Assembly: GCA_964587655.1 (NCBI GenBank)
Contig: CAZPMT010000007.1
Span: 29,369 to 93,368 of the forward strand
Direction: 5' to 3'
DNA: 64,000 bases
DNA from: CAZPMT01 sp964587655
Lineage (GTDB): Bacteria; Hydrogenedentota; Hydrogenedentia; Hydrogenedentales; SLHB01
This document shows positions 1-9,455 of the stretch, one piece after another. The notes under the pieces were generated by a model, which worked only from the letters and a program-made list of their open reading frames with translations, was not told the origin of the DNA and ran no database searches. Both the position numbers and the translations under genes were made by a program. Every line of letters begins with the position of its first letter. Position 1 is the first letter of the stretch.

Positions 1-1057
1 GCGTATGGACCGCGAGCGCATGGCCCTCCTCGATTACGAAAAGGCCCGCGGCAGCAAGACGCTCGACGGACATGAGGTGCCGTTGCTCGCAAACATCGAG
101 TTGCCCGTCGAGGTCGCGTCGAGTCTAAAGGCCCGCGCACGCGGCGTGGGCCTGTACAGAACCGAATATCTGTTCCTGAATCGCGGGAGCCTGCCGAGTG
201 AAGAGGAACAATACCAGGCGTACTCGCAGGTCGCGGCCGCGCTGAAGCCTTGGCCTGTTACGCTGCGCACGTTGGACCTCGGCGGTGACAAGTTCGTCTC
301 GCACCTCCAAATCGCGGAGGAGATCAACCCGCAGTTGGGCTGGCGTGCGATACGTTTCTGTCTGGAACGCCCGGATATCTTCAAGGCGCAGCTTCGCGCG
401 ATGCTGCGCGCCAGCGTGCACGGACACATCCAGATCATGTTCCCGTTGATAAGCGGGCCGGAAGAACTGCGGCGCGTGCGCGCCGTCTTGGATGAAGTGT
501 GCGTGGACCTCGAACGGCGCAGCGTCCCATTCAAGAAGAACATCAAGGTCGGGTCGATGATTGAAGTGCCGTCGGCTGTGGTCGTCGCGGATATTCTGGC
601 GAAGGAATGCGACTTTTTCAGCATCGGGACGAACGACTTGATCCAGTATTCGCTGGCGGTGGATCGCGTGAATGAGAAAATTGCGCACATGTACGAGCCC
701 GCGCATCCGGCCATTCTGCGGATGATACGCCACACGATCCGCGCGGCCAAAGCGGCGAACATCCCTTGCGGCATCTGCGGCGAGATGGCGGGCGATCCGT
801 TGTTCACGGAACTGTTGATAGGACTCGGGATCGACTCGCTGAGCATGTCGTCGGTGGCGATTCCCACGGTGCACGCGGAGATCGTTAGGGCGCGGCTCTC
901 GACGGCCAAACGGTTCGCGGGCCGCGTGCTTTCCGCCACCATGGTGGCGGAAGTGCGGGCGTTGCTGGAACAGCGATACAAGCGCAAGAGCGCGCTCCAG
1001 CGCTATCTTTCACAGTTCAAGCCGGGCCGCGCGGAATCGCCCGATCCCAAGGAGTGA
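1..1057 (+). CDS. ptsI: PTS enzyme I (PEP-protein phosphotransferase), 3' part
   Basis: Enzyme I moves phosphate from PEP to HPr at the head of the sugar phosphotransferase system in the cytoplasm. Only the C-terminal PEP-binding TIM barrel, about 350 residues, is in the window; the phospho-histidine domain must lie upstream. The frame enters at base 2 and the ATG at 5 is internal. Visible landmarks are GLYRTEYLF, TLRTLDLGGDK, GTNDLIQYSLAVDR and the CGEMAGDP loop, which carries the catalytic cysteine. It ends 4 bases before dxr, so the two are probably cotranscribed. Identity is secure; whether it is a plain PtsI or a multidomain variant cannot be judged. Confidence 0.93.
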   Translation, partial: RMDRERMALLDYEKARGSKTLDGHEVPLLANIELPVEVASSLKARARGVGLYRTEYLFLNRGSLPSEEEQYQAYSQVAAALKPWPVTLRTLDLGGDKFVSHLQIAEEINPQLGWRAIRFCLERPDIFKAQLRAMLRASVHGHIQIMFPLISGPEELRRVRAVLDEVCVDLERRSVPFKKNIKVGSMIEVPSAVVVADILAKECDFFSIGTNDLIQYSLAVDRVNEKIAHMYEPAHPAILRMIRHTIRAAKAANIPCGICGEMAGDPLFTELLIGLGIDSLSMSSVAIPTVHAEIVRARLSTAKRFAGRVLSATMVAEVRALLEQRYKRKSALQRYLSQFKPGRAESPDPKE

Positions 1058-1061
1058 ATGG

Positions 1062-2219
1062 GTGGCGCCGAGACGAATCTGCATTCTGGGCTCCACGGGA
1101 TCGATTGGGCGCAGCGCACTCGATGTGGTGCGTCACTACCGGGATCTCTTTGAAGTCGTCGGACTCGGCGCCCATTCGAACGTCGATCTTCTTGCCGCGC
1201 AGATTGCGGAATTCCATCCCACTTACGTTGCCGTGGCCGATGAGGCCGCCGGGGCGCGCCTGGGCGCCGTGGGGCCGGGCGTGAGGTTGTGGACCGGCGG
1301 CGGCGCGCTCGACAGGCTTGCGGGGGTCCACGTGGACGTGACCTTGTGCGCGATGGTGGGGGCCGCGGGGTTGAGTCCGGTGCTGCGGGCCATCGATGCG
1401 GGGAACCGCATCGCCCTGGCTAACAAGGAGCCCATGGTGATGGCGGGGCCGCTTATCATGGAGCATGCCAAGGTCCGCGGCGTCGAGATCCTTCCCGTGG
1501 ACAGCGAGCACAACGCGGTGTTTCAATGTCTGCACGGGCATCGCATCGGCGACGTGCGTTGCGTACACCTCACCGCGTCGGGCGGCCCCTTCTACGGACG
1601 TTCCCGTGAGAGTCTGCGGGACGTGACGCCGGAAGAGGCCGTGCAGCACCCGACCTGGGACATGGGCGCCAAGATAAGCGTGGATTCGGCCACGCTGATG
1701 AACAAGGGACTCGAGGTGATCGAGGCCATGGCGCTGTTCGGGCTGCCCTTGTCGAAAATTGAAGTGGTGATTCATCCCCAGAGCATCGTCCACAGCCTCG
1801 TCGAGTTCAACGATGGAAGCATCCTCGGGCACCTGGGCGTGACGGACATGCGGTTTCCGATCTTATTCGCACTGACGTGGCCGGAACGTGTACAATACCC
1901 AATGAACCGGTTGAGCCTGACCGCCATGCGCGAGCTGACGTTTCGGGCGCCGGATTTCACCGAGTTCCCATGCTTGGCGCATGCCCTGCGCGCCGCGGAG
2001 ACCGCCGGCACGGCCCCGGCGGCGCTGAGCGCCGCGAACGAAGTAGCCGTGAACGCGTTCTGCCAACACCAAATCAGGTTTCTTGATATCGAGGAAGTGG
2101 TGCGAAGAACGCTGGACGCGGCGGATATTTGCAAGGACATGACGTTGGAGTCCGTGCTCGAGGCGGATCGCGCCGCACGTGAGGCGGCACTTGAGATTGT
2201 CCGGCTGCTTGGAAGGTAA
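1062..2219 (+). CDS. dxr: 1-deoxy-D-xylulose 5-phosphate reductoisomerase
   Basis: Second enzyme of the MEP isoprenoid pathway; it converts DXP to MEP with NADPH and a divalent metal. The 385 residues match the usual length. The NADPH loop GSTGSIG sits at residues 10-16, followed by ANKEPMVMAG, the metal-site segment PVDSEHNAVFQ, LTASGGPF and the HPTWDMGAKISVDSATLMNKG block typical of the family. The start is a GTG four bases after the ptsI stop; the ATG at 1058 is out of frame. rseP follows 18 bases later. Pairing dxr with rseP is common in bacteria. Confidence 0.96.
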   Translation: MAPRRICILGSTGSIGRSALDVVRHYRDLFEVVGLGAHSNVDLLAAQIAEFHPTYVAVADEAAGARLGAVGPGVRLWTGGGALDRLAGVHVDVTLCAMVGAAGLSPVLRAIDAGNRIALANKEPMVMAGPLIMEHAKVRGVEILPVDSEHNAVFQCLHGHRIGDVRCVHLTASGGPFYGRSRESLRDVTPEEAVQHPTWDMGAKISVDSATLMNKGLEVIEAMALFGLPLSKIEVVIHPQSIVHSLVEFNDGSILGHLGVTDMRFPILFALTWPERVQYPMNRLSLTAMRELTFRAPDFTEFPCLAHALRAAETAGTAPAALSAANEVAVNAFCQHQIRFLDIEEVVRRTLDAADICKDMTLESVLEADRAAREAALEIVRLLGR

Positions 2220-2237
2220 GAAACAAAGGCTGACTAA

Positions 2238-3941
2238 ATGGTCCTGTTTGACATTGTAGTGTTCATCCTCGTGCTGGGTTTGATGATTTTCTTTCACGAA
2301 CTCGGCCATTTCCTCGCGGCAAAGGCTTGCGGCATATACGTCGATCGTTTCAGCCTCGGCATGCCTCCGCGCGCCTTCGGAATCCGCCTCGGCGAGACGG
2401 ATTACTGCATCGGCGCGCTTCCGCTGGGCGGCTACGTCAAGATGGCCGGCCAGGAAGACGCGCCGTTGACCGAAGAGGAACGCGAACAGACTTACGGTCA
2501 CGTGCCAGAGGACCGGTGGTTCAACAAGAAACCCGTATGGCAGCGGGTCATTGTCATAATCGCTGGTCCCCTGATGAATATGGTGCTGGCCGTATTGCTG
2601 TACGGCATTGTGGCGGCCGTCGGCGCGGAAGTCCGCGAGTCCGACGTGGACAGTCGCATCGGGCAGATTATGGCCGGCTCGCCTGCGTCCACGGCCCCCA
2701 TGTACATGTTCCGTGCCGACGGTTTCGAGCCGGTTCCGGGCCGCGCGCCGGATGCGGTTGGCTGGCAGACGGGCGACCGCATCCTCACCATCAATGGCGG
2801 CCGGATCCGCAACATCATGGACGTCGGCATCGACGCCGTGCTGGGCGGGGGTTCCGTGATGAACGTGGTCCTCGAGCGGGCCAACGCCGAGGGAACGAAA
2901 ACAGAATACCTGTCGCCGGTGGAGCCCAAACCGCTTTCCAAAGACAAGCGCATGCGCTTCGGCGTGGCGCCCTTTGAAACGGCCCTCATCTCGGGCGTAA
3001 AGGACAACTCGCCCGCACAGGAAAGGGGCATTCTACCCGGCGACGAGATTCTGCGCGCCGACGGGAAGATCGTGGACGGTCCCACCTTCGTTGAAACGAT
3101 CGAGAAGATACCTGAAGGCGGAAGCGTGTCGCTCGAGGTCCAGCGCGGTTCAGAGACCATCCCAATCACGGTTCAACCCGAAACGGTGGGGCGTTTTTTG
3201 GGGCTCGAAATCTGGTCCTCATGGGACCTGAACGGAGACCTGGACGCGAACGCCGAACCCGTTGTGACGCACGTTCTGCCCGAAATCGAGAAAGAAACCG
3301 GGCTCAAGCCTAAGGACATCATCAAGGTCTTCAACGGGAAACCGGCGACCATCGCGTCGATGAACGAATTCGAGCGGACCCATCCCGGAGAAACGGCCGA
3401 AATCGAGGTCGAGCGCCCCGCCATCCTTTTCGGCCTGCTGCGGAAGCAAGAGCAGTTGACGCTTAAGTTGCCCATCGCATCGGTCAGAGCGATCGGCGTG
3501 AATCTCGGCGCGAAGATGGTGTTCCACCGTGTGTCGCCGTCGCAGGTCGTTCCCGAGGCTTTCAATCTCACGTATCAAGCGCTAGCCCGCACCATGCGCA
3601 CCATCGCCATGCTGGTCACGGGCGGCATCAGCCCGAAGGAACTCGGCGGCCCCGTCTTGATTTACCAAATCACGACCGCGGCGGCGCGCGTCGGCTACTC
3701 GTGGCTGTTGAACATCACCGCGTTCATCAGCGTGAACCTCTGTGTGTTCAACCTGCTGCCGTTGCCGATGCTCGACGGGAGTCTGCTAGTGTATTTCGCG
3801 ATCGAGGGCATTCGACGCAAGCCGCTGGACATCAAGTTCCTCGAACGCATTCAGCAGGTGGGATTGGTGCTCATAGTCGGCCTGCTGTTGTATGTAACGT
3901 TTAACGATGTGTCTCGGTGGGCGACCAACTTGGTTCCATAA
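2238..3941 (+). CDS. rseP: site-2 (RseP-type) intramembrane zinc protease
   Basis: Membrane metalloprotease that cuts transmembrane substrates such as anti-sigma factors. The first transmembrane helix carries the zinc motif HELGH at residues 20-24. A C-terminal helix pair carries NLLPLPMLDG, the second part of the active site (NxxPxPxLDG form). Between them are PDZ-like segments, one around residues 170-215 and another around 255-310, plus a further segment to about 420. At 567 residues it is clearly longer than the roughly 450-residue E. coli enzyme, because of the extra periplasmic stretch. The gene lies in the ptsI-dxr-rseP-lysC-pyk run. Confidence 0.94.
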   Translation: MVLFDIVVFILVLGLMIFFHELGHFLAAKACGIYVDRFSLGMPPRAFGIRLGETDYCIGALPLGGYVKMAGQEDAPLTEEEREQTYGHVPEDRWFNKKPVWQRVIVIIAGPLMNMVLAVLLYGIVAAVGAEVRESDVDSRIGQIMAGSPASTAPMYMFRADGFEPVPGRAPDAVGWQTGDRILTINGGRIRNIMDVGIDAVLGGGSVMNVVLERANAEGTKTEYLSPVEPKPLSKDKRMRFGVAPFETALISGVKDNSPAQERGILPGDEILRADGKIVDGPTFVETIEKIPEGGSVSLEVQRGSETIPITVQPETVGRFLGLEIWSSWDLNGDLDANAEPVVTHVLPEIEKETGLKPKDIIKVFNGKPATIASMNEFERTHPGETAEIEVERPAILFGLLRKQEQLTLKLPIASVRAIGVNLGAKMVFHRVSPSQVVPEAFNLTYQALARTMRTIAMLVTGGISPKELGGPVLIYQITTAAARVGYSWLLNITAFISVNLCVFNLLPLPMLDGSLLVYFAIEGIRRKPLDIKFLERIQQVGLVLIVGLLLYVTFNDVSRWATNLVP

Positions 3942-3963
3942 GGAAAGGATGCGCGGAATCGCC

Positions 3964-5274
3964 ATGAGCGGAATCACATGCAAATTCGGCGGTACGTCAT
4001 TGGCGGATGTGGCTTGCATGCGCGCCGCAAGAGACATCATCCTGGCGAATCCCGAGCGCCGGTTCATCGTTCCTTCTGCGCCCGGAAAGCGGACGCCAGA
4101 TGACAAGAAGATCACCGACCTGCTGCTTGCGTGGCACAGCCTCGTGAGGCAGGGATTGGATGCTTTTCAGCCGGCGGGCATTATTCGGGAGCGATACGCG
4201 GACCTCGCGCTGGAGCTTGGTCTCAAGTTCGACGTGAGGGCGCATCTCGATGAGATCGAGAAACAAGCGGGCGCGTATGCCGAGCCGGATTTCATGGCTT
4301 CACGCGGGGAATATCTCTGCGGGCGGCTGATGGCGGAATACCTCGGGGCCGCGTTCGTGGATCCCGCCGAGTGCATCAAGTTCGACGACGAAGGACTGCT
4401 GGACCCGATATCGTACGAGATGCTGGGGAAACGCCTTGCCGGACCCGGCCTGTTCGTCGTTCCGGGTTTCTACGGGTCAACTCCCGACGGGCGCGTCAAG
4501 ACCTTCTCGAGGGGCGGGAGCGACGTCACGGGCTCCATCGTGGCGCGCGCGTCCAACTCGACGCTATATGAGAACTGGACGGACGTCTCCGGATTCCGCA
4601 TGACTGACCCGCGGATCGTGCCGAACGCGAAGCATATCTCGGAGATCACCTACGCCGAGCTGCGTGAGCTGTCTTACATGGGCGCGTCGGTCCTGCACGA
4701 CGAAGCCATCTTCCCCGTGTGCGAACCGGGCATTCCCATCAATATCCGCAACACGAAAGCGCCCGAAGATCCCGGTACTATGATCGTGCGGAGCCGCGAG
4801 GCCTCATTTCCGGTGGCCGGCATCGCGGGCCGGGGAGGCTTCACGATGATCAATATCGAGAAGGCCCTGATGAACAAGGAGATCGGATTCGGCCGGCGCG
4901 TTCTTTCCGTGCTCGAGGAGCATGGCGTGAGCTTCGAACATATGCCCACGGGCATCGACACCATTTCCTTGATCGTCCGGGACGAGGAACTCGCCCATCA
5001 CGGCGCTGCTGTCATCAAAGGTATCGAGCGGGCCTGCCAACCGGACCGCGTGACGCTCGCGCCGGGTCTGGCCCTGATAGCAACCGTGGGGCAGGGCATG
5101 AATCATCACGTGGGCATCGCCGGACGTCTTTGCACGGCGCTCGCGGAAGCCGGCGTCAACCTGCGAGTGATCAATCAGGGATCGTCCGAGATGAACATCA
5201 TCGTGGGTGTCGAGGAAACCGATCTCGCGAAAGCGGTCCGCGCGCTGTACGACGCGTTCGATACCTGGAAATAG
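3964..5274 (+). CDS. lysC: aspartate kinase
   Basis: Phosphorylates aspartate, the first step to lysine, threonine and methionine. The N-terminal kinase domain opens with KFGGTSLAD and contains RGGSDVTGS and NWTDVSGFRMTDPRI, the substrate and nucleotide loops. Two ACT domains follow from about residue 290 (a GFTMINIEKALM segment, then AGVNLRVINQGSSEMNIIVGV), so feedback control by an amino acid is likely. I start it at the ATG at 3964 (436 residues), which places the KFGGTS strand where homologues have it. An in-frame ATG at 3949 just after AAGGAAAGG is an alternative. Confidence 0.93.
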   Translation: MSGITCKFGGTSLADVACMRAARDIILANPERRFIVPSAPGKRTPDDKKITDLLLAWHSLVRQGLDAFQPAGIIRERYADLALELGLKFDVRAHLDEIEKQAGAYAEPDFMASRGEYLCGRLMAEYLGAAFVDPAECIKFDDEGLLDPISYEMLGKRLAGPGLFVVPGFYGSTPDGRVKTFSRGGSDVTGSIVARASNSTLYENWTDVSGFRMTDPRIVPNAKHISEITYAELRELSYMGASVLHDEAIFPVCEPGIPINIRNTKAPEDPGTMIVRSREASFPVAGIAGRGGFTMINIEKALMNKEIGFGRRVLSVLEEHGVSFEHMPTGIDTISLIVRDEELAHHGAAVIKGIERACQPDRVTLAPGLALIATVGQGMNHHVGIAGRLCTALAEAGVNLRVINQGSSEMNIIVGVEETDLAKAVRALYDAFDTWK

Positions 5275-5316
5275 GCCGCCGCTCCGACGCCGCGTATCAA
5301 CGGGGAGGGACTGTGC

Positions 5317-6777
5317 ATGCGCCGCACCAAGATGATCTGCACGATAGGGCCCAGCTCCAATACGCCGGACGTCCTCCGCAAACTCATCGCGGCCGGCATG
5401 GACGTTGCCCGGCTCAATTTCTCGCATGGGACTCACGATGTCCATCGTGCGGCGTGCCAGGCGATCCGTTCCTTGGCCGCCGAAGCGGGGCGGAACGTGG
5501 CCGTCATGGCGGACCTCCAGGGACCGAAGATGCGCACCGGCCCGTTGAAGGGAGGTGGACCGGTTGCCTTGAACGAAGGGGCGATGTTGTGCGTCACAAC
5601 TCGTAATGTCCCCGGCGACGCTGCATGCGTTTCGACGACCTACGCGAACCTTCCCAATGACGTCAAAGCCGGGCGCCACATCCTCGTTGCGGACGGCGCG
5701 ATGGAACTCCGGGTCGAACGGGTTGACGGGCCGGACGTGCATTGCCGCGTCATGCGAGGCGGCGAGCTTGGCGAGCACAAGGGCATCAACCTTCCCGGCG
5801 TCAACGTAAGCGCGCCGTCGCTGACTGAGAAGGACGTCGAGGACCTGGCCTTTGCGCTTAACCTCGGTGTGGACTATGTCGCTTTGTCATTTGTACGATA
5901 CCCTGACGATCTCCGGTTGCTCCGGGAGAGGATCGACGGCTTGTGCGCCGGCAAATCTGAGAACGGCGGATGCCCTGGCATCGTCGCGAAGATCGAACGG
6001 CCGGAAGCCCTCGAAAACATCGAAGAGATCCTGTCACTCTCGGATGCCGTCATGGTGGCCCGCGGGGACTTGGGCATCGAGGTATGCCTCGACGACATCC
6101 CGCAGATACAGAAGGGCCTCATTCGGAAGTGCAACGCGCACGGCCTGCCCGTGATCACCGCCACGCAGATGCTCGAATCGATGATGACAAACCCGCGGCC
6201 CACGCGCGCCGAAGTGAGCGACGTGGCCAACGCGATCTACGACGGCGCCGACGCCGTGATGCTTTCCGGCGAGACGGCGGCGGGCCGGTTTCCGCTCGAA
6301 GCCGCGCGCACGATGGCGGATATCGCGGAGCGGGCCGACAACGCCATCGCGGCGGCGCCCGTCGATTCGTCGCAATACCCCGTGGACTCCCCGGTGTGGC
6401 GCGGCTCGCATAGCGGCGCGATCGCCGAGGCCGTGGCGCGGATAACCGCCCAACTCGAAATCGCGCGCGTCGTTTGTTTCACCAAGAGCGGACACACGGC
6501 GCGCGCCATCGCCAGATGCCGTCCACATACGCCCATAACGGCCATTACGCTGTCCGAGAACACGCTGCGTCGATGCGCAATGGTATGGGGCGTTGACGCT
6601 CTCCGCTCCACGGAGGTGAAGAACGTCGACCAGATGCTCGGCATGGTGGACGCCTTGGTCCTGGAACACCGCCTCGCCAAACCCGGCGATTCGATCATCG
6701 TTGTGGGCGGCACCCCGCTAGCCGTGGGCAGCGTGACAAACTTCCTCAAACTCCACACCGTCGGACGTCATCAGTGA
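5317..6777 (+). CDS. pyk: pyruvate kinase
   Basis: Final glycolytic step, PEP plus ADP to pyruvate plus ATP. The protein has 486 residues, normal for the family. Landmarks are KMICTIGPSS at the start, ARLNFSHG, ADLQGPKMRTG, the active-site lysine strand IVAKIERPEALENI, MVARGDLGIE and ITATQMLESM with the downstream SGETAAGRFP. The C-terminal allosteric-type domain (FTKSGHTARAIA) is present. A GGGGAGGG ribosome site lies 9 bases upstream of the ATG. It sits at the end of a block that also holds ptsI, both enzymes using PEP. Confidence 0.95.
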   Translation: MRRTKMICTIGPSSNTPDVLRKLIAAGMDVARLNFSHGTHDVHRAACQAIRSLAAEAGRNVAVMADLQGPKMRTGPLKGGGPVALNEGAMLCVTTRNVPGDAACVSTTYANLPNDVKAGRHILVADGAMELRVERVDGPDVHCRVMRGGELGEHKGINLPGVNVSAPSLTEKDVEDLAFALNLGVDYVALSFVRYPDDLRLLRERIDGLCAGKSENGGCPGIVAKIERPEALENIEEILSLSDAVMVARGDLGIEVCLDDIPQIQKGLIRKCNAHGLPVITATQMLESMMTNPRPTRAEVSDVANAIYDGADAVMLSGETAAGRFPLEAARTMADIAERADNAIAAAPVDSSQYPVDSPVWRGSHSGAIAEAVARITAQLEIARVVCFTKSGHTARAIARCRPHTPITAITLSENTLRRCAMVWGVDALRSTEVKNVDQMLGMVDALVLEHRLAKPGDSIIVVGGTPLAVGSVTNFLKLHTVGRHQ

Positions 6778-6783
6778 CCGTCG

Positions 6784-6806
6784 CTACGGGACCAGAGGGC
6801 CCGTAG
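6784..6806. terminator. hairpin between convergent pyk and vsr
   Basis: A perfect 7-bp stem (CTACGGG / CCCGTAG) with a 9-base loop lies 7 bases past the pyk stop and 22 bases past the vsr stop on the other strand. It could end transcription from both sides. No T-run follows, so it is not a canonical intrinsic terminator. Confidence 0.4.
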
Positions 6807-6827
6807 TGTGGTTTCAGAGGCAAACAG

Positions 6828-7271
6828 TCAAGTGGTTCGAGTGCGAGGCGCCCGGCGGGAGAGGGTCGAACGCAAGTAGCGCAAGCGCCGCAAGAGAAGG
6901 CGGATTCCCTCTTCAATTTCACACTCCCATATGATGACAACGGACCATGCGCTTTTCCCGAGAAGCCTATATGCTTCACCGTCGCGTTTTCGGTTTCCTC
7001 CGATTTTCGCAACCCAGTATGCTCTGTTGGTTCTCGGCACCCTCGCTCCTCTCTTGCATCGGTGACCATGCCAGAAGCAACCGTTCACGAAGACCACTAC
7101 ACGATACCTCGGAAACGTCAGATCCGGCTTCCCAGGGAGGGTGGAATCATGAATCCGGTAACGAAAACCTGCGGCGTGAGCCCGTCGTCTTACGTACAAC
7201 TCCGGGCAAGTATCTTTCGATCTTACTTGCCGCATGATGTAGCTTCGCCGCTCTTCGGAAACGGTAGCCAC
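6828..7271 (-). CDS. vsr: very short patch repair endonuclease Vsr
   Basis: Vsr nicks next to T:G mismatches produced by deamination of 5-methylcytosine and so travels with cytosine methyltransferases. The 147 residues carry the family's RSKDTCPEL start (E24), LPGKPDL with the metal aspartate D50, NGCFWHGHRC with zinc ligands C65, H70 and C72 plus H68, and IIWECEI with the fourth zinc ligand C117. The residue matching H64 of E. coli Vsr is asparagine here (N63), a substitution at an active-site position. It starts 8 bases after the stop of the restriction endonuclease and is the last gene of the minus-strand locus. Confidence 0.93.
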   Translation of the reverse strand: MATVSEERRSYIMRQVRSKDTCPELYVRRRAHAAGFRYRIHDSTLPGKPDLTFPRYRVVVFVNGCFWHGHRCKRGARVPRTNRAYWVAKIGGNRKRDGEAYRLLGKSAWSVVIIWECEIEEGIRLLLRRLRYLRSTLSRRAPRTRTT

Positions 7272-7785
7272 GCGACACCTTACGGGTTTGCGCGTTTGAT
7301 CGCGTTCCAGGAGGATTCGCAGACAACCGCGCCATCTCTCATGAGTGTGGTCTTGCGCTGCAAGTCGGCCGCCTCTCTACGAGCTTCAATCTTCACGTAG
7401 GTTATGTCGTGCGAATTGCAGCGAAAGGCCTTGGACAGCGCATTGAGGAACGTTACTTCCTCAAGTTTCCAGCAAATGGGAGACGGGTTGTTGCGGGGAT
7501 CAGGACGCGTTCTCGGGAAAACATAGATGCACGGCGGCGGGACTTTCCGTTTGGGCAAGGACGTTTCGCGAGAACTGGTCTTCTTTGTTTTGGGACAGGG
7601 CCTGCCAGCGGTTCCGCAAAGCATGTCCCAGATCACAAGGCCGTCCACTCTGTCTGGTCGGTGAATGATTTCGGTACCCAAACGCGTGTGTATTCCGGAC
7701 CACGCATTGTGCTTGGGATCCGCGCCAGGGTTTTGGCACAAGGACCATATGACGAACTCGTCTGCGTTTTGAGGTCTAAGGCTGC

Positions 7786-7801
7786 GTAAATAAATAAAGG
7801 T
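7786..7801 (+). repeat. left terminal inverted repeat of the IS
   Basis: GTAAATAAATAAAGGT, an exact inverted match to 9054-9069. Confidence 0.88.
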
Positions 7802-7837
7802 TGCAAAGTGGACTTGGAGCGTGTACGATAGTGGGGC

Positions 7838-9037
7838 ATGAAGACATCCTCCGAGCTTCAGGCGAAGCTGGCTTGCGTATGGCCGCTCCTCGACGAGCGG
7901 ACGCGACGGCTCATGGCCGCCAACGAAGCGCGTGCCTTGGGCCGTGGTGGAATATCGCAAGTGAACCGTGCATGCGGGCTGTCGCGAAAGGCCATCGCCA
8001 ACGGCATAAAGGAAATCGAGACCGGAACGGCGCCTCCGGAAGGTCGTGTGCGGCAGCCGGGGGCGGGACGCAAGCAGATCACCGCCCACGATCCGAGTTT
8101 GGCGGGCGCGCTGGAAGGCCTGATCGAGCCGGAAACGCGCGGCGACCCGGAATCGCCGTTGCGCTGGACTTGCAGGAGCACGCGGACCTTGGCCGCGCAG
8201 TTGACCCGGCACAAGCATCCGATCAGCCATATGAAGGTCGCTCAACTTCTTCATGCGCAAGGCTACAGTCTGCAAAGCAACCGCAAGACGGAAGAGGGCG
8301 GCCACCACCCCGACCGGGACGCGCAATTCCGCCATATCAACACCCAGGTCAAGCGGGCCTTGGCGAAAGGAACGCCCGTTATTTCCGTGGACACGAAAAA
8401 GAAAGAACTGGTGGGCAACTACGAGAACGGGGGCCAACAATGGTTGCCCGCGAAGAAGCCAGTCAAGGTCCAGGGGCACGACTTTCCCCAGCCCGACGTT
8501 CCCCGTGCATACCCCTACGGCGTGTACGACATCGAGCGCAACATGGGCTTCGTGAATGTGGGAACGGACCACGACACGGGGGCGTTCGCCGTGGCGTCCA
8601 TTCGAGGGTGGTGGCGCCGCGAAGGGCGGCGCCTGTATCCCGAAGCGAAAGATGTGTTGATCACGGCGGACGGCGGCGGCAGCAATGGGTCGCGGTTGCG
8701 GCTCTGGAAACTGGAACTGCAGAAGCTGGCGGACAAGACGGGCCTTTCCATTGCCGTGTGCCATTTTCCACCGGGCACGAGCAAATGGAACAAGATCGAA
8801 CACCGGTTGTTCTCCTTCATCTCCTCGAATTGGCGGGGCGAACCGTTGCGGGACTACGAGACGATCGTGAAGCTGATTTCCCGCACGGCCACGGCGCAAG
8901 GTCTCAAAGTAACCTGTCGCCTGGACCGGCGCAAGTACCCGACAGGACGCAAGGTGACGGACGAGGAAATGAAGCGCGTGAATCTGAAGCGAAACAAGTT
9001 CCACGGCGACTGGAACTATACAATCCGGCCTCGATAG
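7838..9037 (+). CDS. ISAzo13 family transposase
   Basis: A 399-residue DDE transposase that appears intact. The N-terminal third is helical and DNA-binding in character (SQVNRACGLSRKAIANGI). The catalytic triad can be placed at D185 (VISVDTKKKE), D278 (VLITADGGGSNG) and E321 (WNKIEHRLFSF). The combination with VGNYENGGQQW and HFPPGTSKWNKIEHR is characteristic of ISAzo13 transposases. Its ATG lies 36 bases inside the left terminal repeat and its stop is 16 bases from the right one. No frameshift is seen, so the element may still be active. Confidence 0.92.
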   Translation: MKTSSELQAKLACVWPLLDERTRRLMAANEARALGRGGISQVNRACGLSRKAIANGIKEIETGTAPPEGRVRQPGAGRKQITAHDPSLAGALEGLIEPETRGDPESPLRWTCRSTRTLAAQLTRHKHPISHMKVAQLLHAQGYSLQSNRKTEEGGHHPDRDAQFRHINTQVKRALAKGTPVISVDTKKKELVGNYENGGQQWLPAKKPVKVQGHDFPQPDVPRAYPYGVYDIERNMGFVNVGTDHDTGAFAVASIRGWWRREGRRLYPEAKDVLITADGGGSNGSRLRLWKLELQKLADKTGLSIAVCHFPPGTSKWNKIEHRLFSFISSNWRGEPLRDYETIVKLISRTATAQGLKVTCRLDRRKYPTGRKVTDEEMKRVNLKRNKFHGDWNYTIRPR

Positions 9038-9053
9038 CTCCAAATTATTTGAT

Positions 9054-9069
9054 ACCTTTATTTATTTAC
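9054..9069 (-). repeat. right terminal inverted repeat of the IS
   Basis: ACCTTTATTTATTTAC, the exact reverse complement of 7786-7801. The minus-strand endonuclease reading frame hits a TAA three bases into this repeat. Confidence 0.88.
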
Positions 9070-9455
9070 AGATCCTAACATAGATATTCGTATTGTTTCC
9101 GTCCAAACAACCTTTGGCTTCCACTATGACGAGGCGGCCCTTGGGCATCTCTATGCAGTAATCGTGTCTCTCGCCTCCACCTGAGAAAGTCCAGTTCTTG
9201 ATGAAACCCTTTGATTTCAGAAAGGACAAGATTTCTTCCACAAAACTACGTTTCTGATCGGTTGACGCCGCCTGTGTTCCGCGCAATTTTTCAATGGCCC
9301 CGTGGAATAGACCCGCATCCCAAAACTCGTCATCGTTCAAGCCATGGCTTCCAATGCATGGAGCGGCTTCCCTGAGCTCACGTGCATAAGCCTCGATTGA
9401 AGCTCTGACTTCCGGCAAGAGGCCACAGGCTATCACTTGCTCCTTAGACGTGCGG

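Larger units (their letters stand above)
7786..9069 (+). mobile_element. ISAzo13-type insertion sequence, 1284 bp
   Basis: Perfect 16-bp terminal inverted repeats bound the element: GTAAATAAATAAAGGT at 7786-7801 and its reverse complement at 9054-9069. Homology continues imperfectly inward. It holds a single intact transposase gene. No convincing target duplication is visible: the flanks are GGCTGC on the left and AGATCC on the right. It interrupts the restriction endonuclease gene on the opposite strand. Confidence 0.85.

Noticed and set aside
7280..9043. A 587-codon minus-strand open frame across the IS
   Set aside because: Its upstream two thirds are antisense to the intact transposase. 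Only the last 167 codons are real, as the 3' part of the split endonuclease, and they are annotated there.
7786..9069. A TA target duplication at the IS ends
   Set aside because: Treating TA as duplicated leaves the endonuclease with a frameshift and stop, whereas removing exactly 7786-9069 gives an open frame. The duplication is therefore not supported.
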